Assembly: GCF_043290135.1 (NCBI RefSeq)
Contig: NC_134701.1
Span: forward strand, 32,887,501-32,951,500
Reading direction: 5' to 3'
Length of the DNA: 64,000 bases
Source: Rhipicephalus microplus
Taxonomy: Eukaryota; Arthropoda; Arachnida; Ixodida; Ixodidae
The position numbers and the translations under genes are program-made. Shown one piece after another: positions 34,166-45,500 of this stretch (position 1 is its first letter; every line of letters begins with the position of its first letter). The notes under the pieces are model-generated. The model searched no databases and had not been told where the DNA came from. It saw nothing but the letters and a program-made list of their open reading frames with translations.

Positions 34166-34384
34166 ATAGCATTATAATAGCATAGTCCGTGCACGTGGGT
34201 TGGCGTGCAGGCCTGCATAATTGATGACTGCCTCTAGCCAACATCCCCTAGATTGCTCCACCGCAGGCGTGGTATGCCTGGTGAGCCCTGTCTGAAGCAG
34301 ACCGGGCACGTCGTCCTCAAGCGCGTCAGTCATAGTCGCAGCGTCTTGGAAGCTTGGCCAAGTTGATGGCTGATGGCTTGAACT
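34166..34384. other. Spacer; short direct repeats only
   Basis: Contains AATAGCATAGCATTATAATAGCATAG short repeats near 34160-34185. No coding signal seen. Confidence 0.4.
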
Positions 34385-35509
34385 TCAGCTGCGGGAATGC
34401 GAGGACGATGGCAGTCGTTTCTGGCAGGACGTGCAGAACATTGAGGCTGGTCGGCAGTCGCCTTCGCACATCAGGGAGGGTGAAGGTTCCGCAACCGGGA
34501 GGTGAATAGCGGGCGTGACAATGCCCATAGTCGTGGTAGCCACCAGGGCATTCGGTGATGTTGCCGTCGTAGAACCTGACGTGTCAGCCATGTTGTGAGC
34601 CATGGAGGTCGGCCGAGACGAGCCGGTGGTGAGCATGCCTGCAGCGTCGTCAGCCGAGGACGATGAAAACACAAACCTCGTAGCTGTCTGGTTGCATTCA
34701 GCCCAAATGTCGAGAACCTTGGCGGATGGGCAGTCGGGTGCAGGACACGCGTCGCTAGTGGCCAGACGAGAGGTTAAGTCTCGTTTATCGGACGTTGTTG
34801 AAGGCGAAAGCTTCGAGGTCGGGAAGTCAACAACGGGCAAAAGGTCACCTGTGCCAGGCTCCGAGGTGGGCGGCAAGGTGGTCGTCATGGGGTCTGGTAG
34901 GGCCACGGTGTCGCGTGCCGTCGCTTTCGTGGAAAACGTGCAGATAGCAAGCGTGCCAGACGGACCATCGGCGAAGGACTTCGAAAAAACGCACTTCGTG
35001 GTGGACAGATTGTCGGCAGCAGGAACGATTTCAAGAACCTCGTCGGATCTGTGACCGGGTGCGAGAATCACTGCGCTAGTGGCCGGACCAAAGGTGGAGG
35101 GAGACGTTGTGGGGGAAGTTAGGCTGCGGTCAGATGAGAGCTTCTGGCCGGAGGGTCCAGCGCACTGCGACGCAGGGAAAACCTGAAAGTCGCGGGTTCC
35201 CGGCACCGGTTGGTAGGTGAGGCCGAAGCTGGCAAGCACTGCTAAGCAGAGGTCATCGTAAGGCTGCTGGCTGGAGGTTGAAGTGGCAGAGAGAGGACGC
35301 AACTCTACCGGAAGGGCGTCATGAAGAAAGGCGTGCATCAGCGGCTGGTCCGTGGCGCCATTCAACGCGAGAATGGCATCGAGCTGCATGAACCATACTT
35401 TGGGGTGGGTCGATTGGAACGGCGGTACTGGCGGGCAGAGTTGCGGGAACATGGCAGTAGGCCGCACGGTTTTTCCGCCAGACACAGGTGCCACCACCAC
35501 CGACACCAT
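34385..35509 (-). CDS. Gag-like ORF with DUF7041-type N-terminus and two internal repeats
   Basis: An intact 374-codon frame. Residues about 27-85 (PPFQSTHPKVWFMQLDAIL...LMHAFLHDALPVEL...YDDLCLAVLASFG) match the N-terminal capsid-like domain (DUF7041 type) common in tick gypsy gag ORFs. The rest is Ser/Thr/Pro-rich and contains two related modules of about 60 residues each: SDEVLEIVPAADN...CVFSKSFADGPSGTL (about 155-190) and SAKVLDIWAECNQ...FVFSSSSADDAAGML (about 262-297). A CEGDCRP...CTSC cluster is near the C-terminus. It faces away from the plus-strand gypsy pol next door, so it belongs to another element or to an inverted segment. The call rests on the N-terminal similarity; function of the repeats is unknown. 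Confidence 0.55.
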   Translation of the reverse strand: MVSVVVAPVSGGKTVRPTAMFPQLCPPVPPFQSTHPKVWFMQLDAILALNGATDQPLMHAFLHDALPVELRPLSATSTSSQQPYDDLCLAVLASFGLTYQPVPGTRDFQVFPASQCAGPSGQKLSSDRSLTSPTTSPSTFGPATSAVILAPGHRSDEVLEIVPAADNLSTTKCVFSKSFADGPSGTLAICTFSTKATARDTVALPDPMTTTLPPTSEPGTGDLLPVVDFPTSKLSPSTTSDKRDLTSRLATSDACPAPDCPSAKVLDIWAECNQTATRFVFSSSSADDAAGMLTTGSSRPTSMAHNMADTSGSTTATSPNALVATTTMGIVTPAIHLPVAEPSPSLMCEGDCRPASMFCTSCQKRLPSSSHSRS

Positions 35510-35939
35510 ATCGCCTATCTGCCGGCCAGCGCTACGCTTCTAGGAAGACTCACGTCTGGTGCGCTCCTGACCACCTCCCACTGTGATACCACTGGGCGAA
35601 GCCGGGAACGCATACCGCCGCTGCCAGTATTGCTAGATGGGACTACGTGGTTAAGACATGAACGCAGCGCGTCCACAGTAGGGTGAAAGTCCACGGGAAA
35701 TTGCCGGCTATCTCGTTGCAGCGTAGAAGACCACCCGGCGATCTTCCCATTCACTATCAGCCGGCAGCTACAGATCACCGCACCGCAGGCCAGAACTGGG
35801 GCCGGCCCCTAGCCCATATCAGTAAAACGAAGGGCAGCAACCAATGGAGGGGCGGTTAAAGTACGACGAACTGCTGAAAATCCTCCACCGCCTATACGGC
35901 GACTCCATGACGAAATCTCAAGAACTCGCCGCCACCTGA
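35510..35939. other. Junction between opposite-facing gag-like ORF and gypsy pol; no clear gene
   Basis: The plus strand at 35760-35900 (AGSYRSPHRRPELGPAPSP) looks like the basic Ser/Pro/Arg linker found before protease in tick gypsy polyproteins. The minus strand just upstream of the gag-like ORF shows no clear feature. The boundary between the two elements was not resolved. Confidence 0.4.
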
Positions 35940-36059
35940 TTGTAGCCCTGGCGTCGAAATTTCTAGTACCAAAGCTGAGCTGACAACACGACATGGAAGC
36001 AATGATGAAAACGGACGTAGCCGTGAGCCGACGCCGCAACGTAACAGCGACGCAAGACG

Positions 36060-36328
36060 ATGTACTAGTAACTTTGACATACTATTCAATGGCCACAGCG
36101 TCATCGCACTCGTCAACTATTGAGCTGACTGTTCCACATCAGTGGACCATTCGCCACAAAAATGAAGAAGGTCAGGAAAGCTTGGGAGGCTCTGAATTTC
36201 GAACCACTTGATGTCATCCAATAAAGGCGGCCAGAGTCTGCACTGCAAGAGTCGCCATAAATAAACATGCTTAAATTGTAAGCATTGTAATACTTCAACA
36301 TTGCTTCAAGAATGTGATAATTGGAATA
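36060..36328 (+). pseudogene. Gypsy protease remnant
   Basis: DILFNGHSVIALV precedes the position where DTGADYS is expected; here it reads NY-stop-ADCS, so the active-site Asp-Thr-Gly is lost. A frame shift then gives ISGPFATKMKKVRKAW, a typical retropepsin segment of tick gypsy elements. The sequence is interrupted by the SINE at 36329. Confidence 0.7.
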
Positions 36329-36570
36329 GCCCCGCCGCGGTGGTCTAGTGGCTAAGGTACTCGGCTGCTGACCCGCAGGTCGCGGGCTCGATTCCCGGCT
36401 GCGGCGGCTGCATTTCCGATGGAGGCGGAAATGTTGTAGGCTCGTGTGCTCAGATTGGGGTGCACGTTAAAGAACCCCAGGTGGTCGAAATTTCCGGAGC
36501 CCTCCACTACGGCGTCTCTCATAATCAAATAGTGGCTTTGGGACGTTAAACCTCACAAATCAATCAATCA
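36329..36570 (+). repeat. Ruka-type SINE, full length, in a gypsy relic
   Basis: Full-length copy: tRNA-like head from CCGCCGCGGTGGTCTAGTGG with box B-like GGGCTCGATTCCCGG, the standard body, and an AATCAATCAATCA tail. TAATTGGAATA-like sequence occurs on both sides (ATAATTGGAATAG at about 36316 and TTAATTGGAATAAG at about 36571), giving a probable target duplication. Confidence 0.95.
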
Positions 36571-36659
36571 TTAATTGGAATAAGTCAACACGGAGCTGTC
36601 ATCAACCTCGTGTCTGACCCAATAACACTGACATCAAAAAACACGCTTGCGACCCCCGC

Positions 36660-37420
36660 CTGCGCCAAGCAATCACGCGTAGAATGTGCTGGAATACAAA
36701 GTCACTATTCCATCTTGCTTAAGCGCCATCGTTTCCATCGTTGCCGAAACGCCCGCCGACTTACATGGCGCACTTGAGTGCAACAAGCACGTGTTCCTTA
36801 CCATCAGATTTGCGTCGTCAGAGGAATTGCTTAGGTGCGGGGAGGGAAAGCAAACGTCATGCTCACGAATATCACCAATGAGTACAAGCTCGTGAGCAAT
36901 GGTACGATGATCGCCTACGTCGATAAATTTATGGAAGCCACCAATACCTTCGCGCTCGCCTTTTCTACAAAACCTACTCCGAGGAATCAAGCTTTAAATG
37001 CTGTTTCCGGCGTTGACCTGCGCTTTCCAAAGTGTAAGCAAGAACAGCTCCAGGCCTTGCTCCTGAAATACGACATCTTTTGTCGTCATCGAAAATTCAG
37101 CAGACCCAAGTAGCATATATCACATTAAAACAGAGAAAACTGCGAGACAGATACGTCAGAACCGATACAGTGTTTCGACGTGATAACGCAAGGCCGTAAA
37201 GAGGTACGTTGACGGAATGCTACGCAACGACATCATCGAACCATCCGTGGGCATCACCGGGAGTGTTAATGAAGAAGGGTGCAACGTTACACTTCTGCGT
37301 TGACTATGGTCACTTTACCGAAGTAACGAAGAAGGACGTGTATTCACGATTAAAGCCTATGGGTGCATTACAAGTGGTTCTTCAAAAACTTCGCAAGTAT
37401 CACCGAGCCACTCACTAACC
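36660..37420 (+). pseudogene. Gypsy pol connector and RT start, broken
   Basis: VMLTNITNEYKLVSNGTMIAYVDKF (about 36855) and LRFPKCKQEQLQALLLKYDIFC match the pre-RT region of tick gypsy elements. DGMLRNDIIEPSVGITG and, in another frame, NHPWASPGVLMKKGATLHFCVDYGHFTEVTKKDVY match the RT fingers. The middle of RT, including the YXDD region, is missing: the text goes straight into the connection domain near 37390, an internal deletion. Confidence 0.75.
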
Positions 37421-37781
37421 TTACCAAGATCGACGAGAAGTGCAAGTAAGAAACATAGCAGGAGAAAGCACTTCAGCGACTAAAGTAACGCCTGCAGGCG
37501 CCTCCGTTAGTTGCGCATTTCAAAAAATTTGTCGCGACAGAAATACACAACGATGCAAGCAGCGTAGGACTCGCCGCCAATTTTGTGCAGAGGACTGACG
37601 AACTGCAAAGTTTTATTATTTACGCTAGCCAGTCGCTACCCACGACAAAATCCGTTTATTCCACTACAGAAAAACAATACCTTTCCATCATTTGGGCTAC
37701 GTAAAAATTCACCTCTATATCTACGGCGGGCCCCTGAAAGTTGAGGGCGACGACCACTCTTTGTGTTGGCATGCTATCTGC
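37421..37781 (+). pseudogene. Gypsy connection-RNase H remnant
   Basis: SITEPLTNLTK...EKALQRLK...APPLVAHF then VATEIHNDASSVGLAANFVQ, IYASQSLPTTKSVYSTTEKQYLSIIWA matches gypsy RNase H. The usual TDAS reads NDAS. Several in-frame stops are present. A SINE follows at 37782. Confidence 0.75.
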
Positions 37782-38006
37782 CTAGCCGCGGTAGTCTAGT
37801 GGCTAAGGTACTCGGCTGCTGACGCTAAGGTCGTGGGATCAAATCCCGGCTGCAGCAGCTGCATTTCTGACGAAGGCGTAAATGTTGTAGGCCCATGTGC
37901 TCAGATTTGGGTGCACTTTAAAAAGCCCCAGAGGGTAAAAATGTCCGGAGCCCTGCACTACGGCGTCTCTCATAATCATATGGTGGTTTCGGGACGTTAA
38001 ACTTCG
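37782..38006 (+). repeat. Ruka-type SINE, second copy in the same gypsy relic
   Basis: Plus orientation. The tRNA-like head starts at about 37786 (CCGCGGTAGTCTAGTGGC) and the body has several substitutions. The tail at about 37995 reads GGACGTTAAACTTCGTCAC and lacks an (ATCA)n run. More diverged than the copy at 36329-36570, so probably an earlier insertion. Confidence 0.9.
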
Positions 38007-38039
38007 TCACACGTGACAATATCAGTCAACTAGTCAATG

Positions 38040-39135
38040 AATCACTTGTGCTGCAAAACGGCCTTCTCATGGCCGTCTCACACATTCTTTTGGTGCCTTC
38101 AGTTTGGGACCAGAACACGCCCACGCCCTGCTCAACTATGCCACTGCGGAACACCTCGATGTTTCTCGCATGCTCGCGGGGTACAAGAGAGGCCACGTCT
38201 TACCCACGACTTACCGCTGACGTCACTCATTACGTGAGAACATTCCGGGAATGTAAGCGACGCAAGACACCGCTCAAAAGGCCTGCAGGACTACTACAGT
38301 CCATCAAACCACCTCGCAGAACGTTCCAACAAATCGGTATGGGCTTATTTGTGCAAATCTCGACATCGGCAGTTGGAAACAAATGGATTGTCGTAGCTAC
38401 CGTCTACCAGATCCGCTACGTTGAGACTAAACCGACGTCCAAATAGAGTGCGCTTGAGGTGGCCAAATTTTTCATGAAAAGCTTTCTCTGGGGTCACGAA
38501 GCCATGGCGGTTCTCATGAAAGACGGATGTAGGGCATTTACGGCTACCTAACTTAAGCGATTTTGGCGTACAGTCGGACAAGCCACCACCGCACGATAGC
38601 GTACCACTCACAGACTAATGGCTTGACCGAGCGCCTGAACAAGACTATCACCGACATGGTGGCCGTGTACGTCGTCGTTGAGCACAAGACGTGGGATGCT
38701 ATTCTTCCGTATGTGAAATTCACATAAAACATTGATGCACAAGAAACAATGCACATCATGGCATACAGGTTGGTCTACGGAATGAGCCCGGCTACGACGC
38801 TCGACGGCATGTTATCCAACGTACCGATGAGGCAAATTTCGATGTGAGGGACTATTTTCAAGAATCAACACAAGACCAACAGCCGCCGTTATTATCTACG
38901 GCGCCACTTCGTGGAATACAAGCCTGGCGACCACGTTTGGGTATGAAAGCCGATACGTCAGCTTGGCCTCAACGAAAAACTTCTGCGATGGTACTTCAGA
39001 CTATACCGAGTAGTTCGATTTCTCGGCGCACTCGACTATGAGGTTGTGCCAGACGGTATCACAAACACTCAGCGGCGGCGTGCGCGACCAGAAGTCGGTC
39101 ATGTGCACCTGAAGTCGTTTCATGCGCCTTAAGAA
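38040..39135 (+). pseudogene. Gypsy integrase remnant
   Basis: Zinc-binding region pieces (YPRLTADVTHYVRTFRECKRRKTP near 38200), core pieces (FQQIGMGLF...NKWIVVATVY near 38330), the end of the DDE core (TAYHPQT-like then LTERLNK near 38605-38645, where the Glu of the DDE triad would lie), MVAVYVV..KTWDAILPYV, and a C-terminal GPYRVV-like region near 39000 (RYF..YRVVRFLGALDYEVVPDG) ending HVHLKSFHA. At least five frame changes or stops. Confidence 0.78.
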
Positions 39136-39308
39136 ACCTAATGAATCTATTGCTTGTTGTTGTTTGTATATCAATCTGTTTATTGCTTGCACCTATTTAT
39201 TATTATGCTTTTTTCTTGCTGTAATATTCATATATATTTATTGTTCATTACTTTTCTGCGCTGTTAAGTTAAAAGCATCGGGATGACGCTTTTTTCAGAG
39301 GGCGGCAA

Positions 39309-39707
39309 AGCCACGGGGGTTTCTTATATACACTTATGTTTTATTCGGTTTTCGCCTGCAAAGACTGTCTGGAATTCTCAGAGAAAACTGAGCCTCGTTT
39401 TTTCTGAAGGATCATGATTAGTGTAGATCGTTCGGTTAAAATTGCGCGCAAGACGTGAACACTAGAAATAATTGCAGAGTTCGAGCAAAGACCATTATTA
39501 AGGCTAGAATATTTTATGGTGCATTTATAAATATCAACACGCTTCGCCTTTTGTCAGCGGATCGATGGCCGACAATCTGTTTACCACCATTGTGCGCGTT
39601 TTGCTGTAATCTGTCTTTTGTTTTGCGTGGCCACAAGTTCAGCCCCATAAACAGTTTATCTTAAATATCGAATCCGCTCCCTTCACCCACAACAGGACAT
39701 CATGAAA
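39309..39707 (+). repeat. 3' LTR of the gypsy relic, same family as the solo LTR at 4237
   Basis: Shares in order with 4237-4643: AGCCACG versus TGCCACG at the start, TATAAAT with a following ACGCTTCGCC promoter region (about 39525), a CCCATAAACAGTTTA polyadenylation-like region (about 39645), and CATGAAA versus CGTGACA at the end. Divergence is high, consistent with the decay of the adjacent pol. It is preceded by a CAGAGGGCGGCAA tract. Confidence 0.75.
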
Positions 39708-39759
39708 ATGTGCACCAAATACCATTTGGTGGTCCTTAGAGCTCCATATCTTCTGCGCT

Positions 39760-40310
39760 TTGTTGTTGTGTTTGGTGCGCAAGTGGAACCAGTTTGTGTT
39801 TTGAAAAGTGCGTGAGTGCATAGGTGCGAGAAAGATGTCGACGGTGAGGGAATGGAGGGACGGCAGATAATTTCATGTATTTAGCAAGAAAGATGAAGTT
39901 CAGACGGAGTGCATGAGATGACGTCATAAGTTGTGACCAATTAAACTCCCCTACGCTGCTCGAGAAGGAGCCAAAGTAAAGGAGAGACGTGGCTGAGACG
40001 GGGAGGGAGAGGAGAGCAGGCTACCAGGGCACGGGAGTGGCGACTGATTCTAGGGCAAAGCCACTATGGCTCCCACCTGCACATGTTCCAGAACGCGAAC
40101 CATAGGCCGGTGTTGGCCGGGCTGCTCATCGCATGGCGTCGGCCGTCTCCTGTTTCACGTCCAAACGTTGAAAGGGAAACGCCGACCGTGTGCTAACCTC
40201 GAGTCCACCAACGCCACATGTCTCCCGAGTTACACCGTGACCCTGTGCATACAACGTTTCCCTTCATCAAGGTCCGCTGGGTGCACGTGTGTCTCAACCG
40301 AACGGTGATC
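39760..40310 (+). repeat. Dispersed repeat of about 550 bp, copy 1
   Basis: Matches 54325-54870 in reverse complement over essentially its full length. Shared landmarks include GTGGAACCAGTTTGTG, TTTCATGTATTTAGC, GACGTGGCTGAGA, GGCGACTG, CCGGTGTTGGCCGGGC, GGGAAACGCCGACCG and GGTGTGTCTCAACC. It has no coding domain that I recognise. Its nature (LTR, SINE or MITE) is unknown. Confidence 0.8.
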
Positions 40311-40329
40311 AGCTTCTAGCCTTAATAAC

Positions 40330-40400
40330 TTTAGCTTTGTGGCATTTCCTGGCTTTAATAAATTCGAAGCATTTCTTAGCAAACTTAGGCGACTGAGCCT
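40330..40400 (+). repeat. Conserved left segment of a composite repeat, copy 1
   Basis: AAATTCGAAGCATTTCTTAGC followed by AAACTTAGGC directly precedes the (TATC)n array. The same block precedes the other (TATC)n array (55200-55245), so it is part of one mobile unit and not chance flank. Confidence 0.75.
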
Positions 40401-41475
<1,075 letters not shown>

Positions 41476-41645
41476 GGTGCGCGTGCTCGCCAGCGTCATT
41501 TTGTTGCGTCAAGCCGGTGTTGCCACGCCAGGTGCTGGTCCTGCCATATACTCACAGGCGCGCCGCGCTGCGTTGCATTGACGCATGCACGTTTCAGCGC
41601 TTCCGGCATCCCTCTGTCACGAAGAAAGGAGACGCAGTGTAATCC

Positions 41646-41805
41646 GATTGATTGATATGTGGGGTTTAACGTCCAAAAATCACATATTATTATGAGAGAC
41701 GCCGTAGTGAAGGGCTCCGGAAATTGAAACCACCTGGGGTTTTTAGCGTGCACCCAAATCTGAGCACACGGGCTTGCAACATTTTCACCTCCATCGGAAA
41801 CGCAG
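41646..41805 (-). repeat. Ruka-type SINE, truncated head
   Basis: Minus orientation, from the tail TTGATTGATATGTGGGG at 41648 to CCATCGGAAACGCAG at about 41805, where the tRNA-like head is cut off. It lies between unit copies of the 147-bp repeat array. Confidence 0.9.
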
Positions 41806-42005
41806 GGTAGTCTGGGTAACGCATGGGCATAAAGTAATGTTACACTAAGGCATCGGTGCGAAATACAGACTGTGGCATTTCGCGCTGGTTGCCATCGGGC
41901 CGCGCCGACAGACGCTGGTCGCGCCAGGCGTCCGACTGTGCTCGCATTTTGCTAACGTAGCTTCGCTGTGCGCAGGCTGCGCACGCGTCAACTCTACTTT
42001 GGAGT
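41806..42005. other. Unidentified spacer within the unit array
   Basis: GC-richer sequence with GCGCGCC and GACGCTGGTCGCGCCAGGCG short inverted repeats. It resembles 41475-41645 loosely (GCCACGCCAGGTGCTGGTCC), so both may belong to a further component of the composite repeat. Confidence 0.35.
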
Positions 42006-42257
42006 ATAATGGGCCCTTCATGCTGCGCTGGCGGCCGTTTGGCTAGCTCCCTTATAACCGAATTTGGTGTTGCGGGACGTCAATGGGTGACGCAATACAT
42101 GACTGGTGCAAACAAGATAATTCTGACACGCGTGTCGTGTAAGTAAATGACAACATACCACGCTCATAGCGTTCTAGCGGTCGTTTCGCAAGCTCTAAAT
42201 ATACTAAATTTGATATCACGCGACGTGAATAGATGACGAAGGTAAACGACACATCCA
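42006..42257 (+). repeat. 147-bp units, continued, left of the hAT element
   Basis: Units start at about 42030 (CTGGCGGCCGTTTGGCTAGC) and 42172 (CTAGCGGTCGTTTCGCAAGC). The second is interrupted at 42257 by the hAT transposon and resumes at 46607 with CACATCCAAACATG. Confidence 0.85.
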
Positions 42258-42360
42258 GTAGTGATCCAGCTGCGCCATTTGCGCCAATTTGCTACAATTA
42301 TACCTTCCTGCGCCTTACTGCGCAAGTGTTGTTTTGTTTGCGCAAAATGCGCCAAGTTGC
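42256..42360 (+). repeat. hAT left terminal and subterminal repeats
   Basis: After the terminus, TGCGCC(A) recurs at about 42271, 42281 and 42308, with TGCGCAA at about 42320 and 42339 and TGCGCCAAG at about 42349. Clustered short repeats near hAT ends are usually transposase-binding sites. The right end uses a different motif (TGCTCCAAAA). Confidence 0.7.
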
Positions 42361-42591
42361 ACGAAAGAACCCGACTTTAGCGGATGTTGATTTTGCAGTT
42401 GGCAACAAGTGAATTTTTTTCTAGGTTGGCAACTGTTTACCATGTGCTTTGCAGCTTTGGTATTCGTCGGTGTCGTTCGGGTGTTTTCTGTAGGTTTTCG
42501 CGCTCATGCACAGCACGTCGTGTCGTTGCATGTGCGCCATGTGCTTGTGAACAACCAGTCAGCGAATGTTTGTCATCCCCCCGCTGTTGAA

Positions 42592-45500
42592 ATGGACAAA
42601 AGTAAGTCGCTTTCTTTTTAAATTTTGTGGCATTTCTTAATAGCGCCCGTGAAATACTTTAGTGAATGCTTAGGCGATCGCGTAGCGCTGCTGGCATTTA
42701 TTACCGGCCGCACTTTGCTATTGAATCAGTACAGAAGTTGCAACTTGCCTATAGTTCTTCCGATTTCTCGCTACTGATGGTTTTTGTGTTCGGAGTGTCC
42801 GAGCGCTGTACGTAGGCTTAGGAATGTGCGCCGTGCCTTGTTTCGTAGTGCGGAATATCCGCATTTGAAACGCGCAATCGCTCGTACGGCATGCAGCAGT
42901 TACACCTCCTACATGCTACCGTTCGGAACATATAATAGTGCGAAACGAACGAGCGAGTGACGCGGAATACACAAAGAATTTCTGCAGGCGGGTCGCTCTT
43001 GTTGACGTTAGCAGATCGCTAGATGGGCCGTATGTGCTGCCGGCGCGTCACGGATCGGGCGCCCCACCGTGCGAGCTGCTTGTAGAATAGTCGGAAAAGA
43101 GTGATTGAGAGTCGACCATGTCAACACAAGCAAGTCAATAAGCACCGTAATGTTACCGCATTAGCAGCCGCCGATCGTTGGGAATCCGCTATTCGTGACG
43201 TGCCGTTCCCAATCAGCTTTTTTAAATATTTAATTTAAGGAAAACATTGCTGTCGATTTCTGCTCTGGTCATCGCGCGCCGCGCCGGAAGGAAGCAAACC
43301 TCCAACATACATTAGCGCCTTATGCCGCCTTGCCAGCTGGGGCAATGCGTTTGTCTGCGGCCGTCAGACCCACGCGTCATCCGCATGGCAACTTCCTGTA
43401 AGTTGGTCGCGAGTTTTAGGTGTGAATGGTCGACAGACAACTGGCATCCCGATTCGCGCCATTTGTCGAGGCTGTACCCAAAATGCTTGCGCAAATATTT
43501 GGTGTTGGCGCCTTAGAGTTGGCATTTAGATCTTCCAATGAAGTAAGGTTGGCATTATGTTACGGGCTACCCAAAAAATAAATCTAGTAGTTACGTGCTC
43601 TTTTTACTAGCGTGCCTTTGTCGTGGGAAAATTTACAAGAGCGGAACCTTGGGCTAGTTGGTGCGTAGTCACATTTGCAAGTTTTTTATACTGACGCATT
43701 GACTAGGCTTGTATTTTGTCATGTTTTTAATCATCCTTTTTTGGGGCATATATATTCTTGCCACTCTGTGATATAAAGTTAGAAGTCAGTGCTCTTTCTG
43801 TCTACCCTGTTGCTTTTACCTATATTCACGCTCTGAAAAAAAACTTGGCAAAGTTTACTGTCATAAAGTTCGTTTCGCTCATGTTTTCAGATCGCAACAC
43901 CAAGTTCAACGCCTCTGTACTCAACGAGGTGGACTCCAATAATGATCCGATCAGTCGGTGGTGCAAGAGTGGAACCCGAAATACAGATGCATTTTGTATT
44001 CTTTGCAACTGCACCATTTCTTGCGCACAGCATGGAGCGGCAGCAGTGAAGCGTCATGCTGGGATGAAGAAACATATTGATGCAGCTGCTAGACACAGAG
44101 ACAAGGACGGGAATCTTCTTCCACCCAAATTGGTGCAAGGCACACTGGACTTCTCCAACGGGTCTGCTAATACATCACTTGAGCACCAAGTCAGCAAGGC
44201 AGAAACTACTTTTGCTTTGTCTGTTGTGGCCAAGGGAATTCCTTTTTCATGGGGAGACACGGCAACTTCGATTTATCACTGCATGTTCCCCGACAGTGAC
44301 ATTGCCAAAAAGTTTAGTTGCGGCAGAATAAAGTTGGCCCGCATTGTATCAGATGGACTGGGTCCCTACTTTAAAGGACAAGTGGTGACTGAGCTGTGCC
44401 AGCCAAATGTCTTTTTTTCCATTATGATTGATGAGACGCCAAAGCCAGAGCTAAGGGTGCAGCAACTAGATGTGCTGGTACGCTATTTTTCCAGCAGCCA
44501 ACAGGAAGTTGTTGTTGAACATGTCCAGTCATTTGATCTTGGGCGTGCAACCGCTGAAATAATTGTTGGCTGCATAGAAGAAGCAATAGCAGATCTTCCA
44601 AAGCAAGGACTTGTTTGCTTTTTCAGTGATGGCCCTAATGTTATGAAGAGCGTAAGAAACAAGCTTCAGAAGCATGTGGCACCAAGTTTGATTGATATTG
44701 GCAACTGCAATCTTCATAAGGTTCACAATGCATTTGGCAGAGGCCTGGATGCATTTGGCTTAGATGTAGAAGAAGTAGTGAGAAATATTTACTACTACTT
44801 CAAAGGTGCTGTCCGTGCTGAAGCACTCAGAGAATGCCAGGATACTTTGGGAATCTCTTGTCATGTATTTCTGCGCCACGTTTCTAATCGCTGGCTGACG
44901 CTACAAGACTCACTTTGCCGAGTTGAGGAACAGTTTGAAGCGCTTCGCACCTATTTTTTTAAGGGCAATTCATCTCGTCAACGACCTGACACCCAAAGCC
45001 TACACAACAAGCTTGTGTCGGCATTTTCTGAGAAACAACTTTTGGCCAAAGTGTTGTTCCTTAAGAACTGTGCGCAGCTTTTCAGTGGATTTCAGCTGCT
45101 CTTCCAAAAGCAAGAGCCGTTCTTGCACATACTTCACGTTGAACTTATTGTTCTAGTCCAACGAGTCCTCAGTCGGTTTCTTCGTCATGAAGCCTTTGCA
45201 GACAAGACCGCTGAACAACTGAAAAGGCTAGATGTGATGGATGCATCCCTTTGGAAATCAAGGCCGGAAGTTGGTACAGATACTGAAAAATCAATGCTTG
45301 AGTGGGACTCTAGTGAGAAGAAGCGGTTTTATCTTGGAGCACGTGCTTTTTACTTGGCCTGTGCCAAGGATCTTCTTCAGAAGCTTCCACTCGACAATAG
45401 AGTTCTTCAATCTGCTAGCCTCCTCAATTGGCAGTCAACAAATGTTGAATCGGAAGTGCGAGCACTGAAGTACCTTGTGTCTCAGCTTCCACCGGTAATC

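Larger units (their letters stand above)
35940..39707 (+). mobile_element. Decayed Ty3/gypsy retrotransposon of ordinary order (PR-RT-RH-INT-LTR)
   Basis: Pieces appear in conventional gypsy order: protease (about 36075-36215), inter-domain region, RT (36840-37420), RNase H (37430-37770), integrase (38040-39130), then a purine-rich tract and a 399-bp LTR (39309-39707). Two Ruka SINEs are inserted in it (36329-36570 and 37782-38006). Frames are broken many times and no 5' LTR was found, so this is an old relic. Its LTR belongs to the same family as the solo LTR at 4237-4643. Confidence 0.82.

Noticed and set aside
42384..42621. Short frames upstream of the hAT transposase as a separate gene
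   Set aside because: They overlap the predicted first exon and intron start, and have no domain. Only the ATG at 42592 fits the transposase.
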